Origin: an uncultured Chthonomonadaceae bacterium
GTDB taxonomy: Bacteria > Armatimonadota > Fimbriimonadia > Fimbriimonadales > Fimbriimonadaceae
DNA: 8,181 bases
Assembly: GCA_946479035.1 (NCBI GenBank)
Contig: CAMLDW010000065.1
Span: 1 to 8,181, forward strand
Direction of reading: 5' to 3'
Numbering within the stretch: position 1 is the first letter of the stretch; every line of letters begins with the position of its first letter. The position numbers and the translations under genes were made by a program. The notes under the pieces are model-generated. The model was given only the letters and a program-made list of their open reading frames with translations. It was not told where the DNA came from and did no database searches. Shown here piece by piece: positions 1 to 6,883 of the stretch.

Positions 1-520
1 TCGGGTTTCCGAAGACGTCTCTTGTCACTTTCTTCTTCCTGCGCCAGATTGATACCCTACCTCCGAGACTGTCAGTAACGGCGGGTGGCCTTCCTGCAAG
101 CGCCCCGTCGCACGTGTGGCTCCGCACTTCAGTGCGGTGCCCGTCGGGCGCGCGCCGGTGCGCCGTCCCAATTGCGAATCGAAATCCCGACAGACGCGAC
201 GAAGCCAAGTCGCCTCCTCGGTCCCCGCGCCTTTCCAGACAGCAGTGCCCGCGCGCAGCATGGGTACATTGTACGACTTCGGCGAGCCGCCTGTAGTCGT
301 GTCCGCACGGCTTCACCCCTTCCTCCCGCTGCCCCATGGGCCGCTCTCCCTACTTCTGAAACACCCTCCACCTCCCGCTCGTCAAAGCAGTTAGAAAGGC
401 AGTACAAGCAGTCGCCCGAAAGTAGAGTAGGGCGGGGACCGGGTTAAGAGCCCGGAATCGACACCGGATTCCCGCTCCCTCTCGCGCGAAGGAGGGTCCG
501 TGTGAGGGCATCCGTTTCCC
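1..520. other. Gene-free left flank with several inverted repeats
   Basis: I see no credible gene here. Several frames are open only because the sequence is GC-rich. Their translations are Arg/Ser/Pro-rich, lack recognisable domains and have no ribosome binding site in front of the start. Visible structure: a perfect 7-base inverted repeat CCGCACT/AGTGCGG at 122-137, followed at once by GCCCG-T-CGGGC at 139-149; GCGAC/GTCGC around an 8-base loop at 196-213; an 11-bp near-palindrome GTACA-T-TGTAC at 264-274; a nested structure at 432-475; and CCCTC/GAGGG at 477-496. I recognise no tRNA, rRNA, RNase P RNA, tmRNA or SRP RNA consensus. It may be an intergenic region with uncharacterised RNA structure, or decayed sequence. 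Confidence 0.55.
432..475. other. Nested stem structure (possible structured RNA element)
   Basis: An outer 7-bp stem (GCGGGGA at 432-438 with TTCCCGC at 469-475, one G-U pair on the plus strand) encloses a perfect 5-bp stem with a 7-base loop (CCGGG 439-443, loop TTAAGAG 444-450, CCCGG 451-455), followed by 13 unpaired or alternatively paired bases. A further hairpin (CCCTC/GAGGG, 477-496) follows directly. The inner arm looks like a tRNA anticodon arm, but no T-arm or D-arm can be found. The strand is uncertain. GC-rich sequence forms such stems by chance, so confidence that it is functional is low. Confidence 0.3.
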
Positions 521-553
521 ACAAGGCGACAACATGGCGACCACCAGGCGACG
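521..553. repeat. Three tandem 11-mers, consensus ACnnGGCGACn
   Basis: Three adjacent units start at 521, 532 and 543: ACAAGGCGACA, ACATGGCGACC and ACCAGGCGACG. Eight of the eleven positions are identical in all three, and the hexamer GGCGAC recurs at exactly 11-base spacing (525, 536, 547). A period of 11 is not a codon period and is close to one turn of the DNA helix. Regulators of the OmpR/PhoB type bind direct repeats with 11-bp periodicity, so a protein-binding site is one reading, but no promoter or target gene is visible nearby. The array lies just beyond the terminator-like repeat of the PEP-CTERM gene. Confidence 0.45.
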
Positions 554-559
554 CCCCCC

Positions 560-595
560 AAAAAACATCACAAATCCCCATTTAAAATGGGATTT
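560..595 (-). terminator. Terminator-like inverted repeat at the end of the PEP-CTERM gene
   Basis: On the minus strand, AAATCCCATTT (595-585) pairs with AAATGGGGATTT (583-572), with one bulged G. Six T residues (565-560) follow after a 6-base gap. The stem overlaps the last eight sense codons of the PEP-CTERM gene, and the stop codon (570-568) falls between stem and T-tract. A second GC-rich inverted repeat, CGCCGC/GCGGCG at 596-612, lies just upstream inside the gene. The gap before the T-tract makes it a less than ideal intrinsic terminator, but its position at the end of the two-gene unit fits that role. Confidence 0.5.
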
Positions 596-1236
596 CGCCG
601 CCTTTTGCGGCGCACAAAAAACAGCCCGACGCCCAGCACCAAGAGCGTCCCCGGCTCCGGGACCGCAGTGAACCGCGCAGCCAAGTTAGCATAAGGCTCC
701 CCGCCCCAGCTATAGGCCGTCCAGTCCGACCCGTTGCCAGAAAGCCAGAACCAATCGTCGCTAAAGCCGACGCTCGCCGGGTTGTAGTACGACGGCCCGA
801 TCTCACCGACAGACCCCTGTCGGTTATAAAGCTGCACTGTCCATACAAAGTGCCCCGGAACCGTCACCTGCGGCACGGCAAGCGAATACTCATTGATCCC
901 GTGCATGGTGACCAAAGAAGAGATCAGCCCAGAGTCATAGAACACGTCCCCGGGGGCGTCGTCGCTCGCGTTCATGTCCCGGAAACGGATCCGCGCGTCC
1001 AGGGTCCCAGGCGCGGTGCCGCGGTAGGTCATCAGGAACGTGAACCCCGTGACCTGCCTGGCAGTCCCGTCCAGCCAGATCTCGTCCCCAGCCTCGTCGC
1101 TGTCGTTCAGCCAGTCCGGAAGCAGTTGCACGTTGTTGTTCAGCGAGCTCGTCGTGTTGTCGTACACGACCTGCTGCGCGCTGCCATGGCCAGACAGCGC
1201 GAGCAAAGCTCCCAGGGCGAACAACAGCCTCTTCAT
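568..1236 (-). CDS. PEP-CTERM sorting domain protein
   Basis: This is a 222-residue exported surface or envelope protein. Residues 1-20 form a signal peptide (Lys-Arg, hydrophobic core, then Gly-Ser-Ala before Gln21). The middle (about 21-190) is rich in Asn, Asp, Ser, Gly and aromatic residues, with no motif I can name. The C-terminus is a clear PEP-CTERM signal: Pro-Glu-Pro at 193-195, a hydrophobic stretch at about 197-208 and the basic cluster RRKRRR at 209-214. In PEP-CTERM/exosortase systems this tail is recognised and processed by exosortase during export; no exosortase gene is in the window. Eight residues follow the basic cluster (NPILNGDL), a longer tail than usual, encoded within a terminator-like repeat. 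ATG start; the ribosome site is weak (GGATAAGC just upstream). The start lies 18 bp after the stop of the large exported-protein gene, so the two are probably co-transcribed. The sorting class is secure; the function is unknown. Confidence 0.9.
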   Translation of the reverse strand: MKRLLFALGALLALSGHGSAQQVVYDNTTSSLNNNVQLLPDWLNDSDEAGDEIWLDGTARQVTGFTFLMTYRGTAPGTLDARIRFRDMNASDDAPGDVFYDSGLISSLVTMHGINEYSLAVPQVTVPGHFVWTVQLYNRQGSVGEIGPSYYNPASVGFSDDWFWLSGNGSDWTAYSWGGEPYANLAARFTAVPEPGTLLVLGVGLFFVRRKRRRNPILNGDL

Positions 1237-1254
1237 GCTTATCCGAGCGTCACG

Positions 1255-3465
1255 CTAGTTGAAGTGGTACCCGACCTGGTCGAACGAGAACGGCCGGGAA
1301 ATGGTCACGGACAGTCCGCTGCGGTGCAGGACGCGGGCGCGCACCTCGCGCGTCCCGCCATTTATGAACCGCCCCGGATTGCTCGAGACCGTTACGGCCA
1401 CGAACGAGTCGGCGGTCGTCGTGGGGCTCGTATTCAGCAGCTCCCAGGCGGAGCTCGTCCAGTTCCAGAACTCGACCGTCTGGTTTCCGCCCGTCCCCGG
1501 AGCGACGGAGTCCTGCGACTCGATCCCGATCGTGAAGCTGTTGATCGTTCCGACGGGGGCCGTGATCGAAGTCTGGATCCCCATCCCGGCGCCCGCGTTC
1601 GGCAGGATGCCGGGCTGCAGCGCGAGCTTGTTGTCGTCTGAGAGCGCAAGGCTCAGCAGGTTGCCGCCAGTGGTGACGGACGACACGTTATCGAAGCTTT
1701 CGACCGGTGTGAGCACGATCGGGCCCTTGGTGTCGGCAGTGAGGGTCGAGCCCGTGCCAGGCTTGAACAGGGTCAGGCTGGAAAGGGTCGAGGCCGGCGG
1801 GCGGTTCGAGTCAAAACGGAAGTTGAAGATCGACGCGTACATCAGCGGGTTCGCGTTCGGGTCTCCCGAAGCGCCGGTGGACCACTTGATCGTCCCGCCG
1901 ACGACGTTCGACGTCCATTGATTGCCCGCGTCCTGGTCGATGTCGTGGAAGCCGATGTTCTGAACCACGGTTCCGGACTGCAAAGGCACGATGAACTCCC
2001 GGATCTGCCTGTCGAGATCGTGGTTATAGGCCGCGAACTCGTAGTGCCACATCCCATTGCCGAGGCTGGTCGTCTGCACGGCTACGATGACGTCCCCTTC
2101 GGTCTGCGGGGCCGCGGTGGTCCGCATCTCGCCCCAGCGGTTGATCGCCGGCCCTTGGAGAATGCCGCCGTCGACGTTTCCATTGACGCTCCAGGCAGAC
2201 CCGTTCCACGACATAGTGGCTTGGCGCGAACCGATGTTGTTGTATCGGTCAAAGTCGCTGGCGCTGATGTAGTACGCCTCGTAGTAGTAGGTGGCGCCCG
2301 CGTTGCCCATGTCGGCGTCCTGGACGATCAGCCGGTGGGCGACAGAGTCGAGCCCGCTGCCGTCGTTGCGACGGACACAGTCGTTCTGATAGCCGGAGAA
2401 GTACGAGTTCGTACAGGTCCACACGCCGGTCCAAGGGTTGACTTCTTTGCGCTCGCCCAGATAGCGCCGATCGCCGTTGTTGCCCGTGCCGTACGTGTCC
2501 GAGCAGTCGGGGCCGAGGAGAGACCCAGTGCCTGGGTCCTGGCAGGTGCCGCAACCGTTCGAGTTCGTCGCGAAGAACCCGTGCTTGAGCCACGACCAGC
2601 CGACCTGTTCAAACCGGCCGTTCAGGACCCGGTAGAGGTTCATCGCGATGACAGGGTGCGCGACCTGCATCGGCGCTGCCCAAGGGATGTTGCCCGTGCC
2701 GACGTTGCACGAGGTCGTAGACATCGCGAGGCCGTTCACACCGTTGGGGAAAGTGCCCGTGTGCCCGAGCGAGGTGAGCGAGCTCATGTTATAAAGCATC
2801 ACGTCGAGGTTTGCACCATGGCTCTGGTGCCCTCCTCCCTCGCCAGGGGCGACGATCCCGCCGCCTCCGTCTGTGGTCTTCGAGCCGCCGAACACACTGA
2901 GCGTTCCGACGAGCGAGCCGGCAAGGTCCGGACGGCCGAGCTGCTGCGCTCCTCGTTTCGTCAGGGACATATCCATCGCACCGACGATCAGCTCCATGTC
3001 GTCGACCTTGAACAGCACCTTGGGGCTCGAGAGGTCGAACGCGACGAACGCGGACCTCCCTCTGCCGACCACGACTTGGAACGGAACCTTCGTGTCGTTC
3101 GTGCTGACGACTGAAAAGTCGCGTGCATCGAGCGTCCTGCCCCGGCTGGAAAGCGAGAACCCACCGCGCACTGTCACACCGCCGCCATCGGTCCTCTCGA
3201 AGCGCCCGTCTCCGAGCGTGAACCGGAGGTCGGAGCCAGCGATCATAAAGCCGCTGGACGCCTCTGCGGTCGTATCGTCAGGATCGGCAGTCTGGTCTAC
3301 CGTCGTCCTCACGCCGTTCGACGTGAGTATCGAGCCGAAGAGCGAAACGGTCACACGGCCGTTGACCACCTGGAGCTTGCGCTCGAGCGGCGGCTGGAAG
3401 CTGAACGCAGCGATCACTGCGCCGACCAGAGCGATGAAAGAGACGCCAAGAAGGACTTTTCCCAT
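1255..3465 (-). CDS. Large exported, N-terminally anchored protein with six-cysteine module
   Basis: A 736-residue protein of unknown function. Residues 4-22 are a single hydrophobic helix, acting as a signal anchor or an uncleaved signal; no AxA cleavage site is obvious. Residues about 30-190 are beta-rich with many Asp, Thr and Gly. A Gly-rich linker follows (about 193-217). The central module (about 219-415) contains all six cysteines: 253, 305, 308, 321, 351 and 363, with Cys-x2-Cys at 305-308. It also has conserved-looking stretches TSCNVGT (251-257), FEQVGWSWLKHGFFA (285-299) and CSDTYGTGNNGDRRYLG (321-337). From memory, this module resembles unnamed proteins from planctomycetes and other environmental bacteria; I know of no assigned function. 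The C-terminal part (about 440-736) is beta-rich and Ser/Thr-rich, suggesting extracellular beta-sandwich folds. ATG start with AAGGTG five bases upstream. It follows infB after a 93-bp gap and precedes the PEP-CTERM gene by 18 bp. The coding call is firm; the role is not. Confidence 0.88.
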   Translation of the reverse strand: MGKVLLGVSFIALVGAVIAAFSFQPPLERKLQVVNGRVTVSLFGSILTSNGVRTTVDQTADPDDTTAEASSGFMIAGSDLRFTLGDGRFERTDGGGVTVRGGFSLSSRGRTLDARDFSVVSTNDTKVPFQVVVGRGRSAFVAFDLSSPKVLFKVDDMELIVGAMDMSLTKRGAQQLGRPDLAGSLVGTLSVFGGSKTTDGGGGIVAPGEGGGHQSHGANLDVMLYNMSSLTSLGHTGTFPNGVNGLAMSTTSCNVGTGNIPWAAPMQVAHPVIAMNLYRVLNGRFEQVGWSWLKHGFFATNSNGCGTCQDPGTGSLLGPDCSDTYGTGNNGDRRYLGERKEVNPWTGVWTCTNSYFSGYQNDCVRRNDGSGLDSVAHRLIVQDADMGNAGATYYYEAYYISASDFDRYNNIGSRQATMSWNGSAWSVNGNVDGGILQGPAINRWGEMRTTAAPQTEGDVIVAVQTTSLGNGMWHYEFAAYNHDLDRQIREFIVPLQSGTVVQNIGFHDIDQDAGNQWTSNVVGGTIKWSTGASGDPNANPLMYASIFNFRFDSNRPPASTLSSLTLFKPGTGSTLTADTKGPIVLTPVESFDNVSSVTTGGNLLSLALSDDNKLALQPGILPNAGAGMGIQTSITAPVGTINSFTIGIESQDSVAPGTGGNQTVEFWNWTSSAWELLNTSPTTTADSFVAVTVSSNPGRFINGGTREVRARVLHRSGLSVTISRPFSFDQVGYHFN

Positions 3466-3498
3466 GAGTGCACCTTGCGAGGGGGCCTGTCAACTAGG

Positions 3499-3504
3499 AT
3501 TGTA
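3499..3504 (-). promoter_or_regulatory. Possible -10 element for the large exported-protein gene
   Basis: The minus strand reads TACAAT here, five of six matches to TATAAT, 33 bases upstream of the ATG at 3465. No acceptable -35 hexamer lies 16-18 bases further up, and there is no TG extension. A separate promoter would make sense because the upstream infB operon encodes unrelated functions, but this is a weak call. Confidence 0.3.
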
Positions 3505-3512
3505 ACCCAGTC

Positions 3513-3532
3513 GGTCGCGCTTCGGTGCGTCC
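3513..3532. other. Hairpin with UUCG loop between infB and the exported-protein gene
   Basis: On the plus strand GG-t-CGCGC (3513-3520) pairs with GTGCG-t-CC (3525-3532), enclosing TTCG (3521-3524): seven pairs including one G-U, with one U-U mismatch. The c(UUCG)g tetraloop is unusually stable in RNA. On the minus strand, in the direction of infB transcription, the loop becomes CGAA and the G-U pair becomes an A-C mismatch, so the stem is weaker there. No T-tract follows on either strand. It could help end infB transcription, but it is not a standard intrinsic terminator. Confidence 0.3.
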
Positions 3533-3558
3533 TAGTGCTGGCAGATTTACCTGGTGCG

Positions 3559-5472
3559 CTAGTTGACCTGCACTTGCTGGAACGCCTCGATCACGTCGCC
3601 AGCCTTGAATTCGGTCCAGTTTTCGAAGCGGATGCCGCAGTCCTGGCCGGCGGACATCTCCCTGACGTCCTCCTTGACGTTGCGCAGGCTCGAGATCTTG
3701 CCCGTGTACACGATCTCCCTGTCGCGCTTGACGCGGCACTGCGCGCTGCGCGTCACCTTGCCCTCCGTAACGTGGCACCCGGCCACGATCCCCGCCTTTG
3801 TGAGCTTGAACACGGCCCTGACCTCGACCGTGCCCTGGTACTCCTCTTCGAACTTCGGTTCGAGCATCCCCTTGACGGCACTCTCGATGTCCTCTACTAG
3901 CTCGTAGATGATCTTGTAGGTGCGGACCTCGACCTTCTGCCTCTCGGCCTCGATCTTGGCGCCGCCCTCGGGCTTGACGTTGAAACCGACGACGATCGCT
4001 CGAGCGGCGCTTGCGAGCAGGATGTCCGACTCTGTGATCGCGCCGACGCCCGTGTGGAGGATGCGGACGTTGACCTCCGGGTTGTTGAGCTTTTCGAGCA
4101 TGCCGCGCACGGCCTCTACCGAGCCTTGCACGTCAGCCCTCACGATCAGGTTCAGGTCTTTGACCTGGTCGTCGCTGCCTGCGCTCACGAGGTCTTTGAG
4201 CGAGACTTTGCGGCGCATCGGTCTCAGCTCGATTTCGCGATCGACCGCGATCCGTGCGTCTGCGACGTCGCGCGCTGCGCGCTCGTCCTTCGCGGGCTCC
4301 ACGACGTCTCCGGCCTCGGGCACTTCGTCCAGCCCGAGGACCTCAGCGGGCGTCGAGGGCCCGGCCTCCTTGAGCCGTTCGCCGGCCCAGTCGTTCATCG
4401 CTTTGAGCTTGCCCCAGGTCTTGCCGACGACGATGACGTCGCCGACGCGGAGCGTGCCGTTCTCGACGAGCACCGTCGCGACGGGGCCGCGGCCTTTGTC
4501 GAGCTTCGCCTCGATCACGACGCCCTCTAGCGCGCCGCGCGGGTCGGCCTTGAGGTCCATGACCTCGGCCTGAAGTAGGATCATCTCGAGCAGGCTGTCG
4601 ACCCCTTCTCCCGTGACGGCAGAGACTTTGCAGGTGATCGTCTGGCCGCCGAACGCCTCGGCGATGAGCTCGTACTGCATGAGCTGCTGGAGCACGCGCT
4701 CTGGGTTCGAGCCGGGCAGGTCGATCTTGTTAATGGCGACGATGATCGGGACCTCGGCGCTCTTGGCGTGGCTGATCGCCTCGACCGTCTGCGGCATGAT
4801 CCCGTCGTCTGCGGCGACGACGAGGATCGCGATGTCCGTGACCTGCGCTCCGCGCGCGCGCATTGCCGTGAATGCGGCGTGGCCCGGAGTGTCCAGAAAA
4901 GTGATGAGCCCGTCCTTGATCTTGACTTGGTATGCACCGATGTGCTGCGTGATGCCGCCGTGCTCCTTTGCCACGACGTTCGTCTTGCGGATGTAGTCGA
5001 GCAGCGAAGTCTTGCCGTGGTCGACGTGGCCGAGGATCGTGACGACCGGCGGGCGCGGCACGCTCTTGGGCTCCATGACGGCGGTGGCGGTCGCGGGCCT
5101 TGGCCGCACCGGGGCGGACTCTCCCCAGGCGACGCCGAAGCCGAACTGCCGCGCGAGCTGTTCGGCTATCTCGTCGTCCAACGTCGTGGTCAAGGTCGCC
5201 ATGACCTTGAGCTTGACCATGAGCGTCTTGAGCACGTCCTTGTCGGCGACTCCGATCGCGGCGGCGACGTCGCGCGGCGAGCGACCGCGCTGCAGGCGGA
5301 CGGTCTTGCTCGATCCCAGCTCCTTGATCGCCTCTCGGACGAGGTCGTAGGTGTCCTCGTCGGACTCGAACTGCCCTTGCTCGTGACCGACGCCGAGATC
5401 GTCCAGCACGCTTGTCACTTGGACAGGCGCGACGCCAAACTCAGATGCAATCTCGGTGATCGAACGATGCAT
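3559..5472 (-). CDS. infB: Translation initiation factor IF-2
   Basis: A 637-residue GTPase that places initiator fMet-tRNA on the 30S ribosomal subunit and promotes 50S joining. Residues 1-50 and about 58-115 resemble two IF2_N helical domains. A linker of only about 20 residues leads to the G domain, which has all its motifs: GHVDHGKTS (148-156, P-loop), GGITQHIGA (172-180, switch I), DTPGH (194-198), NKID (248-251) and SAV (284-286). A beta-barrel domain (about 312-400) and the C-terminal IF2 domains (about 425-637, with the C2 domain that binds fMet-tRNA) follow. The frame stays open 81 codons upstream, but that stretch is the shadow of ylxR. ATG at 5472 fits because the protein then begins directly with the first helical domain, 11 bp after the ylxR stop. 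GAGG lies 14 bases upstream, a rather long spacing. The protein is shorter than E. coli IF2 (890 residues) because the charged linker is missing. It is the last gene of the operon. Confidence 0.97.
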   Translation of the reverse strand: MHRSITEIASEFGVAPVQVTSVLDDLGVGHEQGQFESDEDTYDLVREAIKELGSSKTVRLQRGRSPRDVAAAIGVADKDVLKTLMVKLKVMATLTTTLDDEIAEQLARQFGFGVAWGESAPVRPRPATATAVMEPKSVPRPPVVTILGHVDHGKTSLLDYIRKTNVVAKEHGGITQHIGAYQVKIKDGLITFLDTPGHAAFTAMRARGAQVTDIAILVVAADDGIMPQTVEAISHAKSAEVPIIVAINKIDLPGSNPERVLQQLMQYELIAEAFGGQTITCKVSAVTGEGVDSLLEMILLQAEVMDLKADPRGALEGVVIEAKLDKGRGPVATVLVENGTLRVGDVIVVGKTWGKLKAMNDWAGERLKEAGPSTPAEVLGLDEVPEAGDVVEPAKDERAARDVADARIAVDREIELRPMRRKVSLKDLVSAGSDDQVKDLNLIVRADVQGSVEAVRGMLEKLNNPEVNVRILHTGVGAITESDILLASAARAIVVGFNVKPEGGAKIEAERQKVEVRTYKIIYELVEDIESAVKGMLEPKFEEEYQGTVEVRAVFKLTKAGIVAGCHVTEGKVTRSAQCRVKRDREIVYTGKISSLRNVKEDVREMSAGQDCGIRFENWTEFKAGDVIEAFQQVQVN

Positions 5473-5483
5473 TCCCGTCTGTT

Positions 5484-5738
5484 TTACCTCTCGCTGGCCT
5501 GTATCTCTTGGGCGAGCCTCAGCGTCTCGCTCAGGCTCACTGGCGCCTTCAACGACCGCTGTAGCCTCTCGGGCTGCGACGCGGCCCCGGTGCATTGGGC
5601 CGTACGGCAAAAGTAGGCGCTCCTGCCGACGCCGCCCTGAGCCGTCAGCGCGCCGTCGGAACGCCGGACACGCACGAAGGAGCTTTGCGGTCCCTTCTTG
5701 CGGCAGGCGCAACACGTGCGGACCGGCCCTTCGTTCAA
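5484..5738 (-). CDS. ylxR: YlxR family RNA-binding protein (DUF448)
   Basis: A small basic protein of 84 residues. The YlxR family core is visible: RTCCACR at 7-13 (family pattern RxCxxCR), the glycine-aromatic motif GRSAYFC at 38-44, Cys49 and a basic helix (about 57-65). Members of this family sit between nusA and infB in many bacteria. They are reported to bind RNA, and a member has been linked to RNase P activity in Firmicutes. The start codon is TTG and overlaps the nusA stop in TTGA (5738-5735). No Shine-Dalgarno precedes it, so translation is probably coupled to nusA. No other usable start lies before the conserved RTCCAC, which supports the TTG. ylxQ, often found next, is missing; infB starts 11 bp after the ylxR stop (TAA). 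Confidence 0.92.
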   Translation of the reverse strand: MNEGPVRTCCACRKKGPQSSFVRVRRSDGALTAQGGVGRSAYFCRTAQCTGAASQPERLQRSLKAPVSLSETLRLAQEIQASER

Positions 5739-6883
5739 TCGGCGGACGCGGGCTCCTGCGAAATGGCGGGCTCTTGCGCGGGGACGGTGACGACCGGCCC
5801 CGGCGCCGGGCTCATCACGACGGCCTCCGCTGGCTTTGGCGTACCGGCCGCCCGCTCCGCGGCCGCCTGCTCCTCGCTCCTGATGTCGATCTTCCAGTCG
5901 GTCAGGCGCGCTGCGAGGCGCACGTTCTGGCCGCCGCGGCCGATCGCGAGCGAAAGCTGGTTGTCCGGCACGACGACGTACGCGCTCTTCTCATCGTGGT
6001 TGAGCCTGATCGAATTGACCTTCGCCGGGCTGAGCGCGTTGATGATGAACGTCTCCGGGTCCTCGCTGAACGGCACGACGTCGATCTTCTCAGGGCGAAG
6101 CTCGTCCATAAGGGTCTGGATCCGCGCACCGCGCTGCCCGACGCACGCGCCGACGGCGTCGATCCTCTCGTCGTGGCTGATCACGGCGAGCTTGCTGCGC
6201 TGGCCCGGTTCTCTCGCGATCGCCTTCACCTCGACAAGGTGCTCTGCGACCTCCGGCACCTCCATCTCGAGCAGCTTGCGGAGTAGGTTCGGGTGGCTGC
6301 GGCTGACGATGACCTCGAAGCCGCGCATGGACTCTTCGATCTTCAGCACATAGACGCGCAGCCTCTCGTTCGGGCGGTAGTCGTCCGTCGGGACCTGCTC
6401 GCGCTTGGGCAGGCGCACCTCGTGGCGGCCGACCTGCACGAGCACGCTGGACTCTTCCCTGCGCGAGATCATCCCGCTGACGACGTCGCCGACGCGCTCG
6501 CTGAACTGGTCGTGCAGGCGCCGCAGCTCGGCTTCACGGAGCTTTTGCTGCAGGACCTGCTTGAAGGTCTGGGCGGCGATGCGCCCGAAGGTCTCCGTGT
6601 CGATCTCGACGTCGACGAAGTCGCCGATCTGCGCGTTGGGGTTTCGCTTAATGGCGATGTCGAGCTGCATCTGGGTAGCGGGCTCGAGCAGCTCGCCGAC
6701 GACCTCTTTTTCCACCACGGCCCCGGTCTTGTACTTGGAGTCGAGCCGGACGTTGACCTCACCGGCTGCGCCCTTGAACTTGCGATAGGCGACAGCGAGC
6801 GCGACCTCAAGCTCCTGCCTGAGCTCCTCGAGCGGGATCTCTCGCTCCGTCGCGATCTGCTGCAGCTGCTTCAGAATGTCCAT
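5735..6883 (-). CDS. nusA: Transcription termination/antitermination factor NusA
   Basis: A 382-residue protein that binds RNA polymerase and nascent RNA and controls pausing, intrinsic termination and antitermination. The N-terminal polymerase-binding domain covers about 1-125. The S1 domain begins at about 131 (VGDVVSGMISRR) and runs to about 195. Two KH domains follow, with loops VGQRG (248-252) and IGRGG (314-318), the latter in the typical NusA sequence AIGRGGQNVRLA. A Pro/Ala-rich tail (about 338-382) replaces the acidic repeats of E. coli NusA, so the length is close to Bacillus NusA. The ATG at 6883 is preceded by GGAGG (6892-6888), and the protein then begins MDILKQL as expected. An upstream TTG (6949) is in frame but would run through the leader hairpin. 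It is the first gene of the operon; rimP, its usual upstream neighbour, is absent and folB is divergent. The leader carries an attenuator-like structure. Confidence 0.97.
   Translation of the reverse strand: MDILKQLQQIATEREIPLEELRQELEVALAVAYRKFKGAAGEVNVRLDSKYKTGAVVEKEVVGELLEPATQMQLDIAIKRNPNAQIGDFVDVEIDTETFGRIAAQTFKQVLQQKLREAELRRLHDQFSERVGDVVSGMISRREESSVLVQVGRHEVRLPKREQVPTDDYRPNERLRVYVLKIEESMRGFEVIVSRSHPNLLRKLLEMEVPEVAEHLVEVKAIAREPGQRSKLAVISHDERIDAVGACVGQRGARIQTLMDELRPEKIDVVPFSEDPETFIINALSPAKVNSIRLNHDEKSAYVVVPDNQLSLAIGRGGQNVRLAARLTDWKIDIRSEEQAAAERAAGTPKPAEAVVMSPAPGPVVTVPAQEPAISQEPASAD

Noticed and set aside
25..447. Overlapping frames of 60-120 residues on both strands in the left flank
   Set aside because: Typical GC-rich chance frames with low-complexity Arg/Ser/Pro composition and no start signals.
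432..475. tRNA gene suggested by a 5-bp stem with 7-base loop (minus-strand loop CTCTTAA would read as tRNA-Lys CTT; plus-strand loop would give anticodon AAG)
   Set aside because: No T-arm with TTCGANTC, no D-arm and no matching acceptor stem at the right distances on either strand.
350..571. 73-residue minus-strand frame starting at the PEP-CTERM stop
   Set aside because: No ribosome site, no domain, Arg/Pro-rich translation, and its start lies in the terminator T-tract region.
850..1641. 263-residue plus-strand frame
   Set aside because: Antisense to the PEP-CTERM gene and the end of the large exported-protein gene; it crosses both and has no protein-like motif.
1918..3114. 398-residue plus-strand frame
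   Set aside because: Lies wholly antisense to the large exported-protein gene; Arg/Val/Asp-rich shadow translation without domains.
3488..3493. Perfect TTGACA on the minus strand before the large exported-protein gene
   Set aside because: No -10 element at 16-18 bases downstream; that position falls at the start codon.
5473..5715. Longer IF-2 with 81 extra N-terminal residues
   Set aside because: The extension is the ylxR coding sequence read in another frame; the ylxR motifs are clear, so the ATG at 5472 is preferred.
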